Of a DNA stretch of 64,000 nt, positions 1 to 9,429 are shown in pieces. The stretch spans positions 62,001 to 126,000 of the forward strand of contig CASEYW010000076.1 of the NCBI GenBank assembly GCA_949292215.1. The letters are read 5' to 3'. The notes beneath the pieces are model-generated. The model worked only from the letters and a program-made list of their open reading frames with translations, was not told the DNA's origin and ran no database searches. A program made the translations under genes and the position numbers. The first letter of the stretch is position 1; each line of letters opens with the position of its first letter. This stretch comes from an uncultured bacterium (GTDB lineage: Bacteria > Verrucomicrobiota > Lentisphaeria > Victivallales > UBA1829).

Positions 1-2818
1 TGCATGCGATACCGAACAGCAGAACAAATCCCACCTGCGTGTAGATGTTGTTTGTGATCGAAAGTGCAAGCAGCGAGACAAGTGCACCTGCCAGCGCTAT
101 CGGCACGGAGAGCAGCACCGAAAGCGGGATCATCCAGCTCTCGTACTGCGAAACAAGGAAGAGATAGATGAAGATCAGCGCAAGCGCAAAGATGATGACC
201 GTCTGACCGGAGGAGAGTTTTTCCTGATAGGACATGTCGGTCCAGTCAAATGTCATTCCGAACGGCATGGTCTTTCCCGCGATCCGTTCCATTTCCTTCA
301 TGGCTTCGCCTGTGCTCACGCCCGGTGCGGGAGATCCGGTGATTGTCGCGGAGGTATACATATTGTAGCGGGAAAGATACTGCGGGACAAATTTATTCTG
401 AATCGTTGTGAAGGCTCCCAGAGGAACCATTTCCCCGGAATTGCTTTTGATGTGAATGTTCGGGATATCGTCCACTCCGTCGCGGAATTTCGATTGCGCC
501 TGCACCTCAACCTTGAGGTTCTTGCTGTAGCGGTTGAAGTCATTGACATAGCGATAGCCGAACAGCGACTGGAGAGCGGAGTTGACTCCGGAAAGCGGAA
601 CATCCATTTTCAGGACTTTTTCGCGGTCGATCGCCAGATAGAGCTGCGGCAGACTGGCGCGGAATGTGGAGAAGACCGCCTGGAGTTTCGGGGATTTGTT
701 CGCTTCGGCGACAATCGCGTTGACTGCCGCCTGAAGTCTCTGCGGATCGCTTCCCATGCGGTCTTCCAGAACGAACGAGAACCCTCCCGTGGTGCCGATT
801 CCTGGGACACTCGGCAGATTGAACGGGATCACCGCCGCTTCAGGAATGGCCCCGAGTTTTCCGTAAAGTTTCTTTACGATTTCAAACTGATGCAGTTCCG
901 GAGACTGGCGCTCCTTCCAGGGTTTGAGAATGGCAACGGCAAATCCGCAGTTGGAGGCCGCCACCCCGTTGATGATGTTGTACCCCGCTGTGGAGAAGAC
1001 ATCGGAGACACCTTCCGTTTCCTGCAGGATCTTCTGGACCTTTGTCATGACATCGTTTGTCCGTTCCAGCGATGCCGCGTCAGGAAGCTGAAGATTGACA
1101 AAAAATGCTCCCTGGTCCTCATCCGGAATGAAGCCTGTCGGCAGGATTCCGTAAAGCCACCAGAGCGACGCCGTGAGACATGCGTAAAGAATCGCTGTAA
1201 CCGCAACCTTGCGGAGCAGGGACCGGACAACAACCGTATACCCGTTTGTGAGTTTGTCGAAACAGAGATCAAACCAGCGGAACAGGAAAAATTTGCGTCT
1301 CTGCTTGTTCACCGGTTTCAGTATGAGAGCACTCAGTGCCGGACTCAGAGTCAGGGCGTTGATCATGGAAATGAAAACACTGACGGCAATCGTCAGTCCG
1401 AACTGCCGGTACATGACTCCGGTGATTCCGCTCATGAAGCAGATCGGGATGAACATGGCAAGCAGGACCGAGGTCGTGGCGATGATCGGCGAGGTCACCT
1501 GTTTCATTGATTTGATCGCGGCTTCTTTCGGCGGGAGCCCTTCCTCTTCCATGATCCGGCTGACATTTTCTATGACGACGATTGCATCATCCACTACAAT
1601 GCCGATTGCGAGGATCAGCCCGAACAGCGTAATCAGGTTGATGGAAAAACCCATGGCGTACATTGCTGCGAATGTTCCCACCAGTGAGACCGGAATGGCG
1701 ATCGTGGGCACCAGTGTGGCACGCCAGTCCTGGAGGAAGAGAAATGTGACAAGCACCACCAGCAGCACCGCTTCAATCAGTGTCACAACCACCTCTTCAA
1801 TGGAGGCCGAGATGAATTTGGTCGTATCGTACTGGATTCCATATTCAAGATCTTCTGGAAATACAGTCTTTTTCAGATATGCCAGTTTCTCCTGACATTG
1901 TTTTGCAATCTGGATGCCGTTTGCGTCATTGAGCTGATAAACCGCAAGAAGAGCTCCCGGTTTGCCGTTGACTCTGGCATCGCTGGCGTAACTTTCTGCG
2001 CCCATTTCAACTTTGGCGACATTCCGGATCTTAACCTGTGAACCGTCTTTTTCCGCCCGGATCACAATATTTTCAAACTCCTCCGGTGTGGAGAGACGGC
2101 CCTGGGTGCTGATGGAGAGACGCATCGGAGCTTTGCTGTCGTTTGGAGAGTCTCCTATGGCTCCGGCGGAGACCTGGACGTTCTGGTTCGAGATCGCCTG
2201 AATCACTTCATCCACGCTGATGTTCAGCGAAGCCAGCCGATCGGGGTCCAGCCAGATTCGCATGGAATATTTCCGCTCGCCGAACTGGGATACATCGCCC
2301 ACGCCGGGAATTCGTGCGATTTCGTCTTTGATATAGTTTGACATGAAATTGCTGAGATAGAGCGCGTCGTGCGTGCCTTTCGGCGACGTCAGGGAGATGA
2401 TGATCAGCATGTTCGCCGATTTCTCCTTGACGATCACTCCCTGCTGTTTGACCTCCGAGGGCAGCTGTGCCTCCGCCCAGTTCACGCGATTCTGTACATT
2501 GACTGTGTTGGAATCGCCGTCTGTTCCAATATCGAATGTTACGTTGATGACAGCGGAGCCGCTGTCTGTTGCGGTCGAACTCATGTAGAGCATTCGTTTG
2601 ACGCCGTTGATTTGCGCTTCGATCGGCTGGATCACGGTGTCCTGAACAGTTGCGGCGTCGGCTCCGGGATAGTTTGTGGAAATCTGCACCAGCGACGGCG
2701 TCATGTTCGGATACTGGGCAACCGGCAGGGTCATGATTGCGATCCCTCCTGCAAGCAGGAAAAGGAGGGAGATCACAATGGCAAAGCGGGGATGTTCAAT
2801 GAAGAATTTGCTGATCAT
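1..2818 (-). CDS. RND multidrug efflux transporter, HAE1/AcrB family (3' end cut by window)
   Basis: About 939 residues are visible. The gene begins at 2818 and runs off the left edge, so the last 100 or so residues of a roughly 1050-residue pump are missing. The product would be the inner-membrane proton antiporter of a tripartite efflux system. The first transmembrane segment is followed by the periplasmic motif PVAQYPNMTPS. TM4 carries the paired aspartates in GIVVDDAIVVIEN, which carry the proton relay in AcrB. The visible end, TNNIYTQVGFVLLFGIAC, lies in the late TM10/11 region. Its start codon overlaps the stop of the upstream adaptor gene as ATGA, so the two are translationally coupled. 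Substrate cannot be read from sequence. Confidence 0.95.
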   Translation of the reverse strand, partial: MISKFFIEHPRFAIVISLLFLLAGGIAIMTLPVAQYPNMTPSLVQISTNYPGADAATVQDTVIQPIEAQINGVKRMLYMSSTATDSGSAVINVTFDIGTDGDSNTVNVQNRVNWAEAQLPSEVKQQGVIVKEKSANMLIIISLTSPKGTHDALYLSNFMSNYIKDEIARIPGVGDVSQFGERKYSMRIWLDPDRLASLNISVDEVIQAISNQNVQVSAGAIGDSPNDSKAPMRLSISTQGRLSTPEEFENIVIRAEKDGSQVKIRNVAKVEMGAESYASDARVNGKPGALLAVYQLNDANGIQIAKQCQEKLAYLKKTVFPEDLEYGIQYDTTKFISASIEEVVVTLIEAVLLVVLVTFLFLQDWRATLVPTIAIPVSLVGTFAAMYAMGFSINLITLFGLILAIGIVVDDAIVVIENVSRIMEEEGLPPKEAAIKSMKQVTSPIIATTSVLLAMFIPICFMSGITGVMYRQFGLTIAVSVFISMINALTLSPALSALILKPVNKQRRKFFLFRWFDLCFDKLTNGYTVVVRSLLRKVAVTAILYACLTASLWWLYGILPTGFIPDEDQGAFFVNLQLPDAASLERTNDVMTKVQKILQETEGVSDVFSTAGYNIINGVAASNCGFAVAILKPWKERQSPELHQFEIVKKLYGKLGAIPEAAVIPFNLPSVPGIGTTGGFSFVLEDRMGSDPQRLQAAVNAIVAEANKSPKLQAVFSTFRASLPQLYLAIDREKVLKMDVPLSGVNSALQSLFGYRYVNDFNRYSKNLKVEVQAQSKFRDGVDDIPNIHIKSNSGEMVPLGAFTTIQNKFVPQYLSRYNMYTSATITGSPAPGVSTGEAMKEMERIAGKTMPFGMTFDWTDMSYQEKLSSGQTVIIFALALIFIYLFLVSQYESWMIPLSVLLSVPIALAGALVSLLALSITNNIYTQVGFVLLFGIAC

Positions 2819-3942
2819 CGTGCCGCTCCGGGATCGGCGGTTTGCAGACGGGGCGTCACTTTGGCTCCCTGCTGAACCTTCGAGACGCCTTCCACGATCA
2901 CGTTTTCCTGTTCGCGCACGCCGTCTGTGATATAGAGCGTGCCGTCCTGCCGATGCGCCTTGATGTTGCGGCGTTCCACCGTGTTGTCCTTGTTGACGAC
3001 GTAGACGTAATCGCCGGACATATCACTCTGCATTGCCGCCAGAGGCACACTGACCGTCTGTTTCGGCGCGGCGGTGGGGATTCGGACTTTCACATACATG
3101 CCGGGAATAAGATCGTAATCGGGATTCTCGAACACAGCGCGGATGTTGAAGGTTCCGGTGGATTCGTTGACACGGTTGTCCATGGAATCAATTTTCCCGG
3201 TGAGCTTGTATTTTCGTCCGTTCTGGAAAAAGAGTTCGACGGGGACGTTCCGATAGTTGTTTTTCCGGTTTTCGCGATTGCTCATGATTTCGAGCATGTC
3301 GAGTTCATTCAGCCGGAAATCAACTTTGACGGGACCGGAGCGGAGAACCGTTGCCAGTTTGCCGCTTTCCGGGCCGACGAGATTTCCGGCGCTGTAGGTG
3401 CGGAAACTGATCCGCCCATCGAACGGTGCAAGAATTTTCGTGTAACTGAGATTCAGTTTCGCCTGTTTGAGTTTTGCATTGGCCGCCATGACTTCCGCAT
3501 CGGCTTGCATTTTTTCCGACTCAGCGGCTTCAAAATTCTTTTTGGCGGTCGCTTCTTTGGAGAGAAGGGTTTTGTAGCGCTGATAATCCTCGTTTGCCTT
3601 TTTCAGCTTTGCCTGTGCCTGCATCAGATCGGCTTCGGCTGCGCTGACGGCGGCTTCGTATTGATCGGGTTCAATCTGGTAGAGAAGCTGTCCTTTTTTG
3701 ACCTCCTGTCCCTCCTGAAAATTGCATTTCTGAAGGAACCCCTGGACGCGGGCCACCAGATCCACGGAATCATACGCCCGAATGTTGCTGATGGAGGGCG
3801 TAAACGCTCTGTAAACAGCCTTCATGGCGGGACGTACCGTGACCGTCGGAGCAGCCCGTTCCGGCGTTTTTTCCTCCCGGCAACCGGAAGCAAAGAGAAT
3901 TACTCCGGCTGTCAATGTGATGATAGGGATAACATTTCTCAT
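2815..3942 (-). CDS. RND periplasmic adaptor (membrane fusion) lipoprotein
   Basis: A 375-residue membrane-fusion protein that would bridge the RND pump to an outer-membrane channel. The N-terminus is a lipoprotein signal ending in the lipobox FASGC, so the mature protein should be acylated at Cys20 or so. The order is then a biotinyl-lipoyl half (GFLQKCNFQEGQEVKKGQLLYQI), a long alpha-hairpin rich in Ala, Lys and Glu (residues about 85-160), the second lipoyl half (ILAPFDGRI), and beta-barrel and membrane-proximal domains. The gene overlaps the downstream RND gene by four bases. A GAAGGTG ribosome site precedes its ATG. It starts 24 bases after the DUF1015 gene on the same strand and may be co-transcribed with it. 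Confidence 0.95.
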   Translation of the reverse strand: MRNVIPIITLTAGVILFASGCREEKTPERAAPTVTVRPAMKAVYRAFTPSISNIRAYDSVDLVARVQGFLQKCNFQEGQEVKKGQLLYQIEPDQYEAAVSAAEADLMQAQAKLKKANEDYQRYKTLLSKEATAKKNFEAAESEKMQADAEVMAANAKLKQAKLNLSYTKILAPFDGRISFRTYSAGNLVGPESGKLATVLRSGPVKVDFRLNELDMLEIMSNRENRKNNYRNVPVELFFQNGRKYKLTGKIDSMDNRVNESTGTFNIRAVFENPDYDLIPGMYVKVRIPTAAPKQTVSVPLAAMQSDMSGDYVYVVNKDNTVERRNIKAHRQDGTLYITDGVREQENVIVEGVSKVQQGAKVTPRLQTADPGAAR

Positions 3943-3966
3943 TGCTTCACCTTCGTTGGGTTGAGG

Positions 3967-5199
3967 TTAAAAATTGTGAACGACGAGCCCGTCTCTGAGC
4001 TTCGGTTCAAACCAGGTGGATTTCGGCGGCATGATTTTGCCAGCGTCGGCGATATCCATGAGCTGGTCGAGGGTGGTCGGATACATGGAGAATGCCACGG
4101 CGGCCTTGCCGGAATCGACCAGTCTGATGAGTTCCTTTGTTCCGCGGATTCCGCCGACAAAGTCGATTCGTTTGCTGGTCCTGGGATCATCAATGCCGAG
4201 AACCGGGCCGAGCAGATTGTCCTGGAGAATGCTGACGTCGAGTTTTTCGATGACTCCAAGTCCGGCAGTATCGAATTTCGGGGTCAGCTTGTACCATTCG
4301 TGATCAAGATACATGCAGATTTCGGAAAGTTTCGATGGGGTCTGATCGGTCGTCTTTTCGACATGAAACTTCTCGGATATTTCCGCGAGGAAAGCGTCCC
4401 TGGTGCGTCCGTTGAGATCCTTCACAACCCGGTTGTAGGCAAGAATGCGGAGCTGGTTTGAAGGAAATGTAACTGCAAGGAAATAATTATAGTCTTCTTT
4501 GCCCGTGTGGTTCGGGTTCTGCGCTTTGCAGGCGATGCCGGAACGGGACGCGGATGCGGCACGGTGATGTCCGTCAGCGATATAGAAGCAGGGAACCTCT
4601 TGTTCAAAGAGTTCGGAAAGGCGGCGGGAACGTTTTTCGCCGGCTTTCCAGAGTTTGTGTTCGATTCCATCCGCTGCAACGAACGAGAAATAGGGCGGTT
4701 CGGCAGTGATTTCGTCGACGATCCGGTCGATGTTCGGATTGTCGCGGTAGGTCAGGAAAACCGGGCCGGTATGAGAGCGGAGATCCATGACATGACGGGC
4801 GCGGTCATCTTCCTTGTCCTTGCGGGTCTTTTCATGCTTTTTGATAATATTGTTGTTGTAGTCTTCGACGGACGCTGCTCCCGCGATTCCGATTTGCAGG
4901 TGATTCCCCATTTTAAGAGAATAGACATAGAGATTTTTTTCCTTGTCTTCCACGAGCGGCGCCTCTTTGATGAGACGTTTGAAATTTTCCGCGGCTTTCG
5001 CGTAGACGGGATCACTGTAAAGATCTATTCCCGGTTCCAGTTCGATTTCCGGACGGGAGACCCGGAGGAAACTCAGTGGATTGTCTTTGGCAAGTTCCGC
5101 CGCCTCCTCGCTGTTGACGACGTCGTATGGGACTGCCGCTACCTGCGCGACCTTGTCCGGGGTGGGCATCATTCCGTTGAATCCTTGAAAAATAGCCAT
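3967..5199 (-). CDS. DUF1015 family protein
   Basis: A 410-residue member of the DUF1015 family, recognised by the start MAIFQGFNGM, the motif AAVPYDVVNSEEA, PLSFLRVSRPEI, and the central YIADGHHRAAS. The motif has a histidine pair in a conserved loop like that of ParB/sulfiredoxin-related folds. I recall reports of free serine kinase activity for relatives, so a role in serine or phosphoserine metabolism is possible but not shown here. Start 5199 is preferred over an upstream ATG at 5268 because GGAGG lies six bases before it, and because a TTGCAT-N17-TATAGT promoter at 5240-5268 would place the upstream ATG before the transcript. It lies just upstream of the efflux adaptor on the same strand. 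Confidence 0.85.
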   Translation of the reverse strand: MAIFQGFNGMMPTPDKVAQVAAVPYDVVNSEEAAELAKDNPLSFLRVSRPEIELEPGIDLYSDPVYAKAAENFKRLIKEAPLVEDKEKNLYVYSLKMGNHLQIGIAGAASVEDYNNNIIKKHEKTRKDKEDDRARHVMDLRSHTGPVFLTYRDNPNIDRIVDEITAEPPYFSFVAADGIEHKLWKAGEKRSRRLSELFEQEVPCFYIADGHHRAASASRSGIACKAQNPNHTGKEDYNYFLAVTFPSNQLRILAYNRVVKDLNGRTRDAFLAEISEKFHVEKTTDQTPSKLSEICMYLDHEWYKLTPKFDTAGLGVIEKLDVSILQDNLLGPVLGIDDPRTSKRIDFVGGIRGTKELIRLVDSGKAAVAFSMYPTTLDQLMDIADAGKIMPPKSTWFEPKLRDGLVVHNF

Positions 5200-5239
5200 G
5201 GCTGCCTCCGTTCCTGTTTTGATGAAATTTGTATCCTGT

Positions 5240-5268
5240 ACTATATCACGGAAACGGGTGTTATGCAA
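5240..5268 (-). promoter_or_regulatory. sigma70-type promoter of the DUF1015 gene
   Basis: On the minus strand TTGCAT (5268-5263) and TATAGT (5245-5240) are separated by 17 bases, about 40 bases upstream of the ATG at 5199. It may also drive the adaptor and RND genes. Confidence 0.65.
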
Positions 5269-5311
5269 GACGGCCCCGGAGATTCCGTCGGAATTATTTC
5301 CGCTGTTTCTG

Positions 5312-5340
5312 TTGAAAAAACGGGAAAGACGCTTTATATT
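5312..5340 (+). promoter_or_regulatory. sigma70-type promoter of purO
   Basis: TTGAAA at 5312-5317 and TATATT at 5335-5340 are spaced by 17 bases. The ATG at 5394 follows with an AGGAG ribosome site. The promoter likely also serves the helicase gene six bases downstream of purO. Confidence 0.7.
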
Positions 5341-5393
5341 TCCGGCCTGAACAAAATCATTTTTTATTCAACACCAATACAGGAGTCAAAACT

Positions 5394-6029
5394 ATGTATC
5401 TTGGAAGAATTGTTGCGGCGGGAATGACCGCAAAAGGGAATGTTGTCGCTGCTTATCGTGTCTCCTCCCGTTCCTTTCCGAACCGGACGGCAAATCTTTC
5501 CGGCGAGACCATTTCCATCATTCCGCGCAAAGGATTTGAATCTGATCTTGCAAAAAATCCGTATATCGCCTACAACTGCATCCGTCTTGCCGGGAAAATC
5601 GCCGTCGCGACGAACGGCTCCCATACCGATCCGATCATCGAAAAGATCAAAGCCGGCATGAATCTCCGCGATGCCTTTGCGCTCTCCCTGCTCGCCATGG
5701 ACTACGAAAAGGATTCCCTGGATACGCCCCGCATCGCGGTCGGGGTTGATGCGGAGACGAAACAAGGAGTCGTGGCGATCGTCCGCAAGGATGCGCTTCT
5801 GGTCAACCTTTATGATCTCGTTCCAGGCAAACTCTATTATGTTTCCACCTATGGGAAAAATGCTCCTTCCCTTGACAATGTTGACAACGGGTTCGATGCC
5901 GCCTGCGCGGACTGCGCCTGCAATTATGTGATTTCGCAGGGTGTATTCGCCGATTTCGAGAATCCTGTCACGTCAGCGGCTGCCGTCTGGACCGGTTCCG
6001 GGTATCATCTCTCCGTCAAGGATGCCTGA
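5394..6029 (+). CDS. purO: IMP cyclohydrolase, archaeal PurO type
   Basis: A 211-residue protein that matches the PurO family (PF07826) throughout. PurO closes the ring of FAICAR to IMP, the last step of purine synthesis. Family hallmarks include MYLGRIVAAGMT, the signature YRVSSRSFPNR (residues about 21-31), NPYIAYNCIR, ATNGSHTD, and LAMDYEKDSLDTPRIA. Length is the usual 200-220 residues. The family is best known from archaea, where it replaces the cyclohydrolase half of PurH. Its presence here implies either a split pathway with a separate formyltransferase or redundancy with PurH elsewhere. The UvrD-like helicase starts six bases after the stop. Another purine gene, a PurF variant, lies at 45.4 kb. 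Confidence 0.9.
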   Translation: MYLGRIVAAGMTAKGNVVAAYRVSSRSFPNRTANLSGETISIIPRKGFESDLAKNPYIAYNCIRLAGKIAVATNGSHTDPIIEKIKAGMNLRDAFALSLLAMDYEKDSLDTPRIAVGVDAETKQGVVAIVRKDALLVNLYDLVPGKLYYVSTYGKNAPSLDNVDNGFDAACADCACNYVISQGVFADFENPVTSAAAVWTGSGYHLSVKDA

Positions 6030-6035
6030 CTTCTC

Positions 6036-8105
6036 ATGAGTTCGCTTCTTGACCGTTTGAATCCGCCCCAGAAGGAGGCCGCGACCACGATCGAGGGTCC
6101 CCTGCTGGTTCTGGCGGGTGCTGGAACCGGCAAAACCAGCGTGATCACAAGCCGCATTGCCTATATGATTCAAAACGGGGTGCCGCCGATCTCCATTCTC
6201 GGAGTCACTTTCACGAACAAGGCGGCAAGGGAAATGCGCGAGCGCCTGAACAGGATCGTGCCCGTCGAGGATGCAAACAAGGTCACGCTGGGCACGTTCC
6301 ATTCGTTCTGCGCCCGGGTCCTGCGTCGGGATATCCATTACGCCGGGAATTTCAATTCCAAATTCAGCATTGCGGATGACAGTGATCAGAAAAGCATTCT
6401 CCGGCAGGCAGCCGCCGAACTCGGCTACTCCAAGGACGACGCACCAACCGACCAAGCTGCCGCGTTCATTTCAAACGCAAAAAACCGCCTTCTTGATCCC
6501 GATGCCGCATACGGGGATGCAAAGCTGAATCATCCTGCACAGCTTCGTCTGGCGGAGATCTACGAGCGGTATCAGAAGATGCTGGAGCTTCAGAACATCG
6601 TCGATTTCGATGATATGCTGATGCTGACTTTGAAGATCTTCGAAAATCATTCGGAGATCCTGGAACGTTATCGCGATCTCTACCGCTATCTGCTGGTTGA
6701 TGAGTATCAGGATACGAATCAGGCTCAGTTCCGCATTCTTCAGCTTCTTGCAGGCGAGCGTGCCAACATCTGCGTTGTCGGTGATGACGATCAGAGCATT
6801 TATGCGTGGCGCGGCGCGGATGTCTCCAACATTCTTGATTTTCCGAAACTCTTTCCTGGCGCAAAGCAGATCAAACTGGAGCAGAACTACCGCTCCACGA
6901 ACAAGATCCTCGACGCTGCAAATGCTGTGATCGCCAAAAACAGCAGCCGCTACGACAAGAATCTCTGGTCGGCAAAAGGCAGCGGCGAAAATCTCCGTCT
7001 GGTGAAAGCCCGGGACGGTGCCGCGGAAGCTGCATTTGTCGTGAATGCAATCCGCAATCTTGCCGCAGGCGGGGAGTACAATCTGAAGGATTGTGCGATT
7101 CTTTACCGTTCCAACCATCTTTCTCGTGCATTTGAGCAGGAGTTCCGCAAATATGGAATCCGTCCGAAGATTGTCGGCGGACAGGAGTTCTTTCAGAGAA
7201 AAGAGGTGAAAGACGCAGCGGCTTATCTGAAACTGCTTATTAACGAGCGCGACGATCAGAGTTTGCTGCGTGTTCTCGGAGTTCCGCCGCGCGGCATCGG
7301 AGACAAGGCGGTTGAACGTCTCCGCGAGCTCCAGAAGGTTTCTCCGACCATGTCGTTGATGGAGATCATGGCGGAATCGGCTTATCTGACGGCGGTTTCT
7401 CCTGTCGCATCGAAAGCGTCGCAGCAGTTTGCTTCGACCGTTTCCGCGTTCCGGGACCGTTTCCGGGAAGCGGCATCCCTTTCGGTCTGCGCAAGGGATT
7501 ATCTGGATGAAATCGGATATCTCCATGGAATGCAGAGGATTTACAAAGACCGGGAGGAAGCGGAAAAACGTCTTGAAAACGTGATGGAGTTTCTCAATTA
7601 CATCGGGCAGTTTGAAGTCTCGTTCGGGCAGGAGAACAAGCGGCGTGCCACCCTTCTGGATTTTGTGGAAAGCTACTCCCTGATGGATGAGAATGACCGT
7701 ACCGAAGAAGACGAGGATGAGGATGCTCCTGTCATGTCCACGGTTCATGCCGCGAAAGGGTTGGAATGGCCGGTTGTCTTTCTCGTCGGAATGGAGCAGA
7801 ATGTCTTTCCTCATGAACGGGCGCTGAGGGAGAATGGGGTGGATGAGGAGCGGCGCCTCTTTTACGTTGCCATTACCCGGGCGAGGGAGCTGCTGTATTT
7901 GTCGTATTGCGGAGAACGTTTCAAATTCCGGGAGTCAGTTCGTCAGTTCCCGTCTCCATTCCTTCTGGATCTGCCGGAGGAGATCGTCGATCGGGATGTC
8001 CCGGAAAATTTAAATTACGGAGCAAGCGACGAAAAAAAGATCCGCGCCTATGAAGATATCTTCCGCCTTCTTGACGAGGAACCAGAGGACGATTACGATT
8101 TCTGA
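6036..8105 (+). CDS. uvrD: UvrD/PcrA/Rep family superfamily 1 DNA helicase
   Basis: A 689-residue ATP-dependent 3'-5' helicase of the PcrA/UvrD/Rep group, acting in nucleotide excision repair, replication restart or removal of RecA filaments. Visible SF1 motifs in order are Q-motif LNPPQKEAA, Walker A GAGTGKT (Lys33), motif Ia TFTNKAAREM, Walker B VDEYQDTN (Asp222 onward), motif III GDDDQSIYAWRGA, motif IV QNYRST, motif V TVHAAKGLEWPVVF and motif VI LFYVAITRARELLYL. The C-terminus ends in an acidic stretch and lacks the extended Tudor-like tail of many PcrA proteins, so assignment between UvrD, PcrA and Rep is not certain. It sits six bases after purO and is probably in the same transcript. 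Confidence 0.93.
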   Translation: MSSLLDRLNPPQKEAATTIEGPLLVLAGAGTGKTSVITSRIAYMIQNGVPPISILGVTFTNKAAREMRERLNRIVPVEDANKVTLGTFHSFCARVLRRDIHYAGNFNSKFSIADDSDQKSILRQAAAELGYSKDDAPTDQAAAFISNAKNRLLDPDAAYGDAKLNHPAQLRLAEIYERYQKMLELQNIVDFDDMLMLTLKIFENHSEILERYRDLYRYLLVDEYQDTNQAQFRILQLLAGERANICVVGDDDQSIYAWRGADVSNILDFPKLFPGAKQIKLEQNYRSTNKILDAANAVIAKNSSRYDKNLWSAKGSGENLRLVKARDGAAEAAFVVNAIRNLAAGGEYNLKDCAILYRSNHLSRAFEQEFRKYGIRPKIVGGQEFFQRKEVKDAAAYLKLLINERDDQSLLRVLGVPPRGIGDKAVERLRELQKVSPTMSLMEIMAESAYLTAVSPVASKASQQFASTVSAFRDRFREAASLSVCARDYLDEIGYLHGMQRIYKDREEAEKRLENVMEFLNYIGQFEVSFGQENKRRATLLDFVESYSLMDENDRTEEDEDEDAPVMSTVHAAKGLEWPVVFLVGMEQNVFPHERALRENGVDEERRLFYVAITRARELLYLSYCGERFKFRESVRQFPSPFLLDLPEEIVDRDVPENLNYGASDEKKIRAYEDIFRLLDEEPEDDYDF

Positions 8106-8181
8106 CTTTCTTCGCTTCCCGGAAAAGCTGGGGCTGCCGGAGAAGCATCCATTGATCAAATGAACAGGAAAGGGTGGGAAC

Positions 8182-9405
8182 ATGAATCAGCAGGATCGTG
8201 ACATTTTACGGAAATTGGCGGAATCCATTGCAGAAGCTGCTTCTGCCCCGGAGATGAGCCGGCGCAGAGCGGCATGGCTTCGCATGAACTCTCTTCACTC
8301 GGAACAGCCGATGGTCCTGGTGTCTCCCGAGGGGGCATGGAAGGAGATTCGGGAGCTTACGCCGGTTCTCTGTTCCGATCCTGTTGCACGTGAATTTGAA
8401 TGGCAGCTGCGGCAGCGGCTTTGGCTGGCTGCGTTTCAGGATGATATGCCTGTCGAAGCAGATTTTTGTCTGGGATATGAGATCGAACCGGATACCTGGG
8501 GCGTAAAAATCGAAAGGCGCTATTCCGGTGTGGACGGGGGAGCATATAAGCCGATTCCGCCCCTGACGGATTTGTCCCGGGATCTTGGCAAACTGCATTT
8601 CCGTACTCTCCGCTGGAAAAAGGAGGCCTACGAACAGAAGAAAGCCCTGGCAGTTGCGGCATTCGGCGATCTCCTGAGGATTGTTCCCGCTCCGGGATAC
8701 TGTTTCTGGACCTGCGGCATGACCTGCAATGTGATTGATCTGATCGGCATGGAGGAGATGATGATCGGCATGTACGATCAGCCGGAAAACATTCACGCGC
8801 TGATGCGCTTCCTGACGGAGGATCTTGAGCAGTATCTCAACCAGCTGGAACAAGCCGGATTGCTCTGGTACAACAACGGTTCCAATCTGGTCGGTTCCGG
8901 ACATTGCGGACTCACTGCCGACTTGCCCTCGATGGACCAGCCTGTGAAAAACGTGACAACCGCGGCTCTCTGGGGGCTGGCGGAATCCCAGGAGACGGTC
9001 GGAATCTCTCCGGAGATGTTCGCCGAATTCATCTGGCCTTACCAGAGGCGCCTTCTGCACCGTTTCGGCCTGGGATATTACGGATGCTGTGAACCGGTCA
9101 ACGAGCGCCTGCAATCCATCCGGGAAGCTGAAAATCTCCGTGCGATCTCCGTTTCTCCCTGGGCCGATGTGGAACAGTGTGCAAATGAATTGCAGGACAG
9201 GTATGTTCTCTGCCATAAAGTGAATCCGTCCTATCTCTGTCTGAATTTCAATGAGCCGGAAATCCGCAGGGAGCTGCGCCATCGTCTTGACATCTGCAAA
9301 GGACTCAACAACGTGTTTGTTCTGAAAGACACTCACACGGTTCATCACGAACCGAAACGGTTTCAGCGCTGGGTTGAAATTGTCCGGGAGGAATTCCGGG
9401 GGTGA
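8182..9405 (+). CDS. Uroporphyrinogen decarboxylase-like (URO-D superfamily) protein
   Basis: A 407-residue protein with the layout of the URO-D/MtaA superfamily, related to corrinoid methyltransferases and heme-pathway decarboxylases. Supporting stretches are PAPGYCFWTCGM, the helix-rich DLIGMEEMMIGMYDQPENIHALM, SGHCGLTADLPS, and GYYGCCEPVNERLQSI. The last two place His and Cys residues where zinc-binding relatives have them. Family knowledge suggests methyl transfer or demethylation in some members; this protein is too divergent to name a substrate. True HemE is usually about 340-360 residues and lacks this N-terminal region. It follows the helicase by 76 bases and converges on a GH106-like hydrolase. 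Proteins of this type are frequent beside glycoside hydrolases in Lentisphaerota-like genomes, from memory. Confidence 0.75.
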   Translation: MNQQDRDILRKLAESIAEAASAPEMSRRRAAWLRMNSLHSEQPMVLVSPEGAWKEIRELTPVLCSDPVAREFEWQLRQRLWLAAFQDDMPVEADFCLGYEIEPDTWGVKIERRYSGVDGGAYKPIPPLTDLSRDLGKLHFRTLRWKKEAYEQKKALAVAAFGDLLRIVPAPGYCFWTCGMTCNVIDLIGMEEMMIGMYDQPENIHALMRFLTEDLEQYLNQLEQAGLLWYNNGSNLVGSGHCGLTADLPSMDQPVKNVTTAALWGLAESQETVGISPEMFAEFIWPYQRRLLHRFGLGYYGCCEPVNERLQSIREAENLRAISVSPWADVEQCANELQDRYVLCHKVNPSYLCLNFNEPEIRRELRHRLDICKGLNNVFVLKDTHTVHHEPKRFQRWVEIVREEFRG

Positions 9406-9429
9406 GGGAGCCGTCCGGACTTTTTACGG

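Noticed and set aside
2842..4461. A 539-codon plus-strand open frame opposite the efflux adaptor and DUF1015 genes.
   Set aside because: Both opposing genes are well-recognised families; the antisense product has Phe- and Asp-rich shadow composition and no ribosome site.
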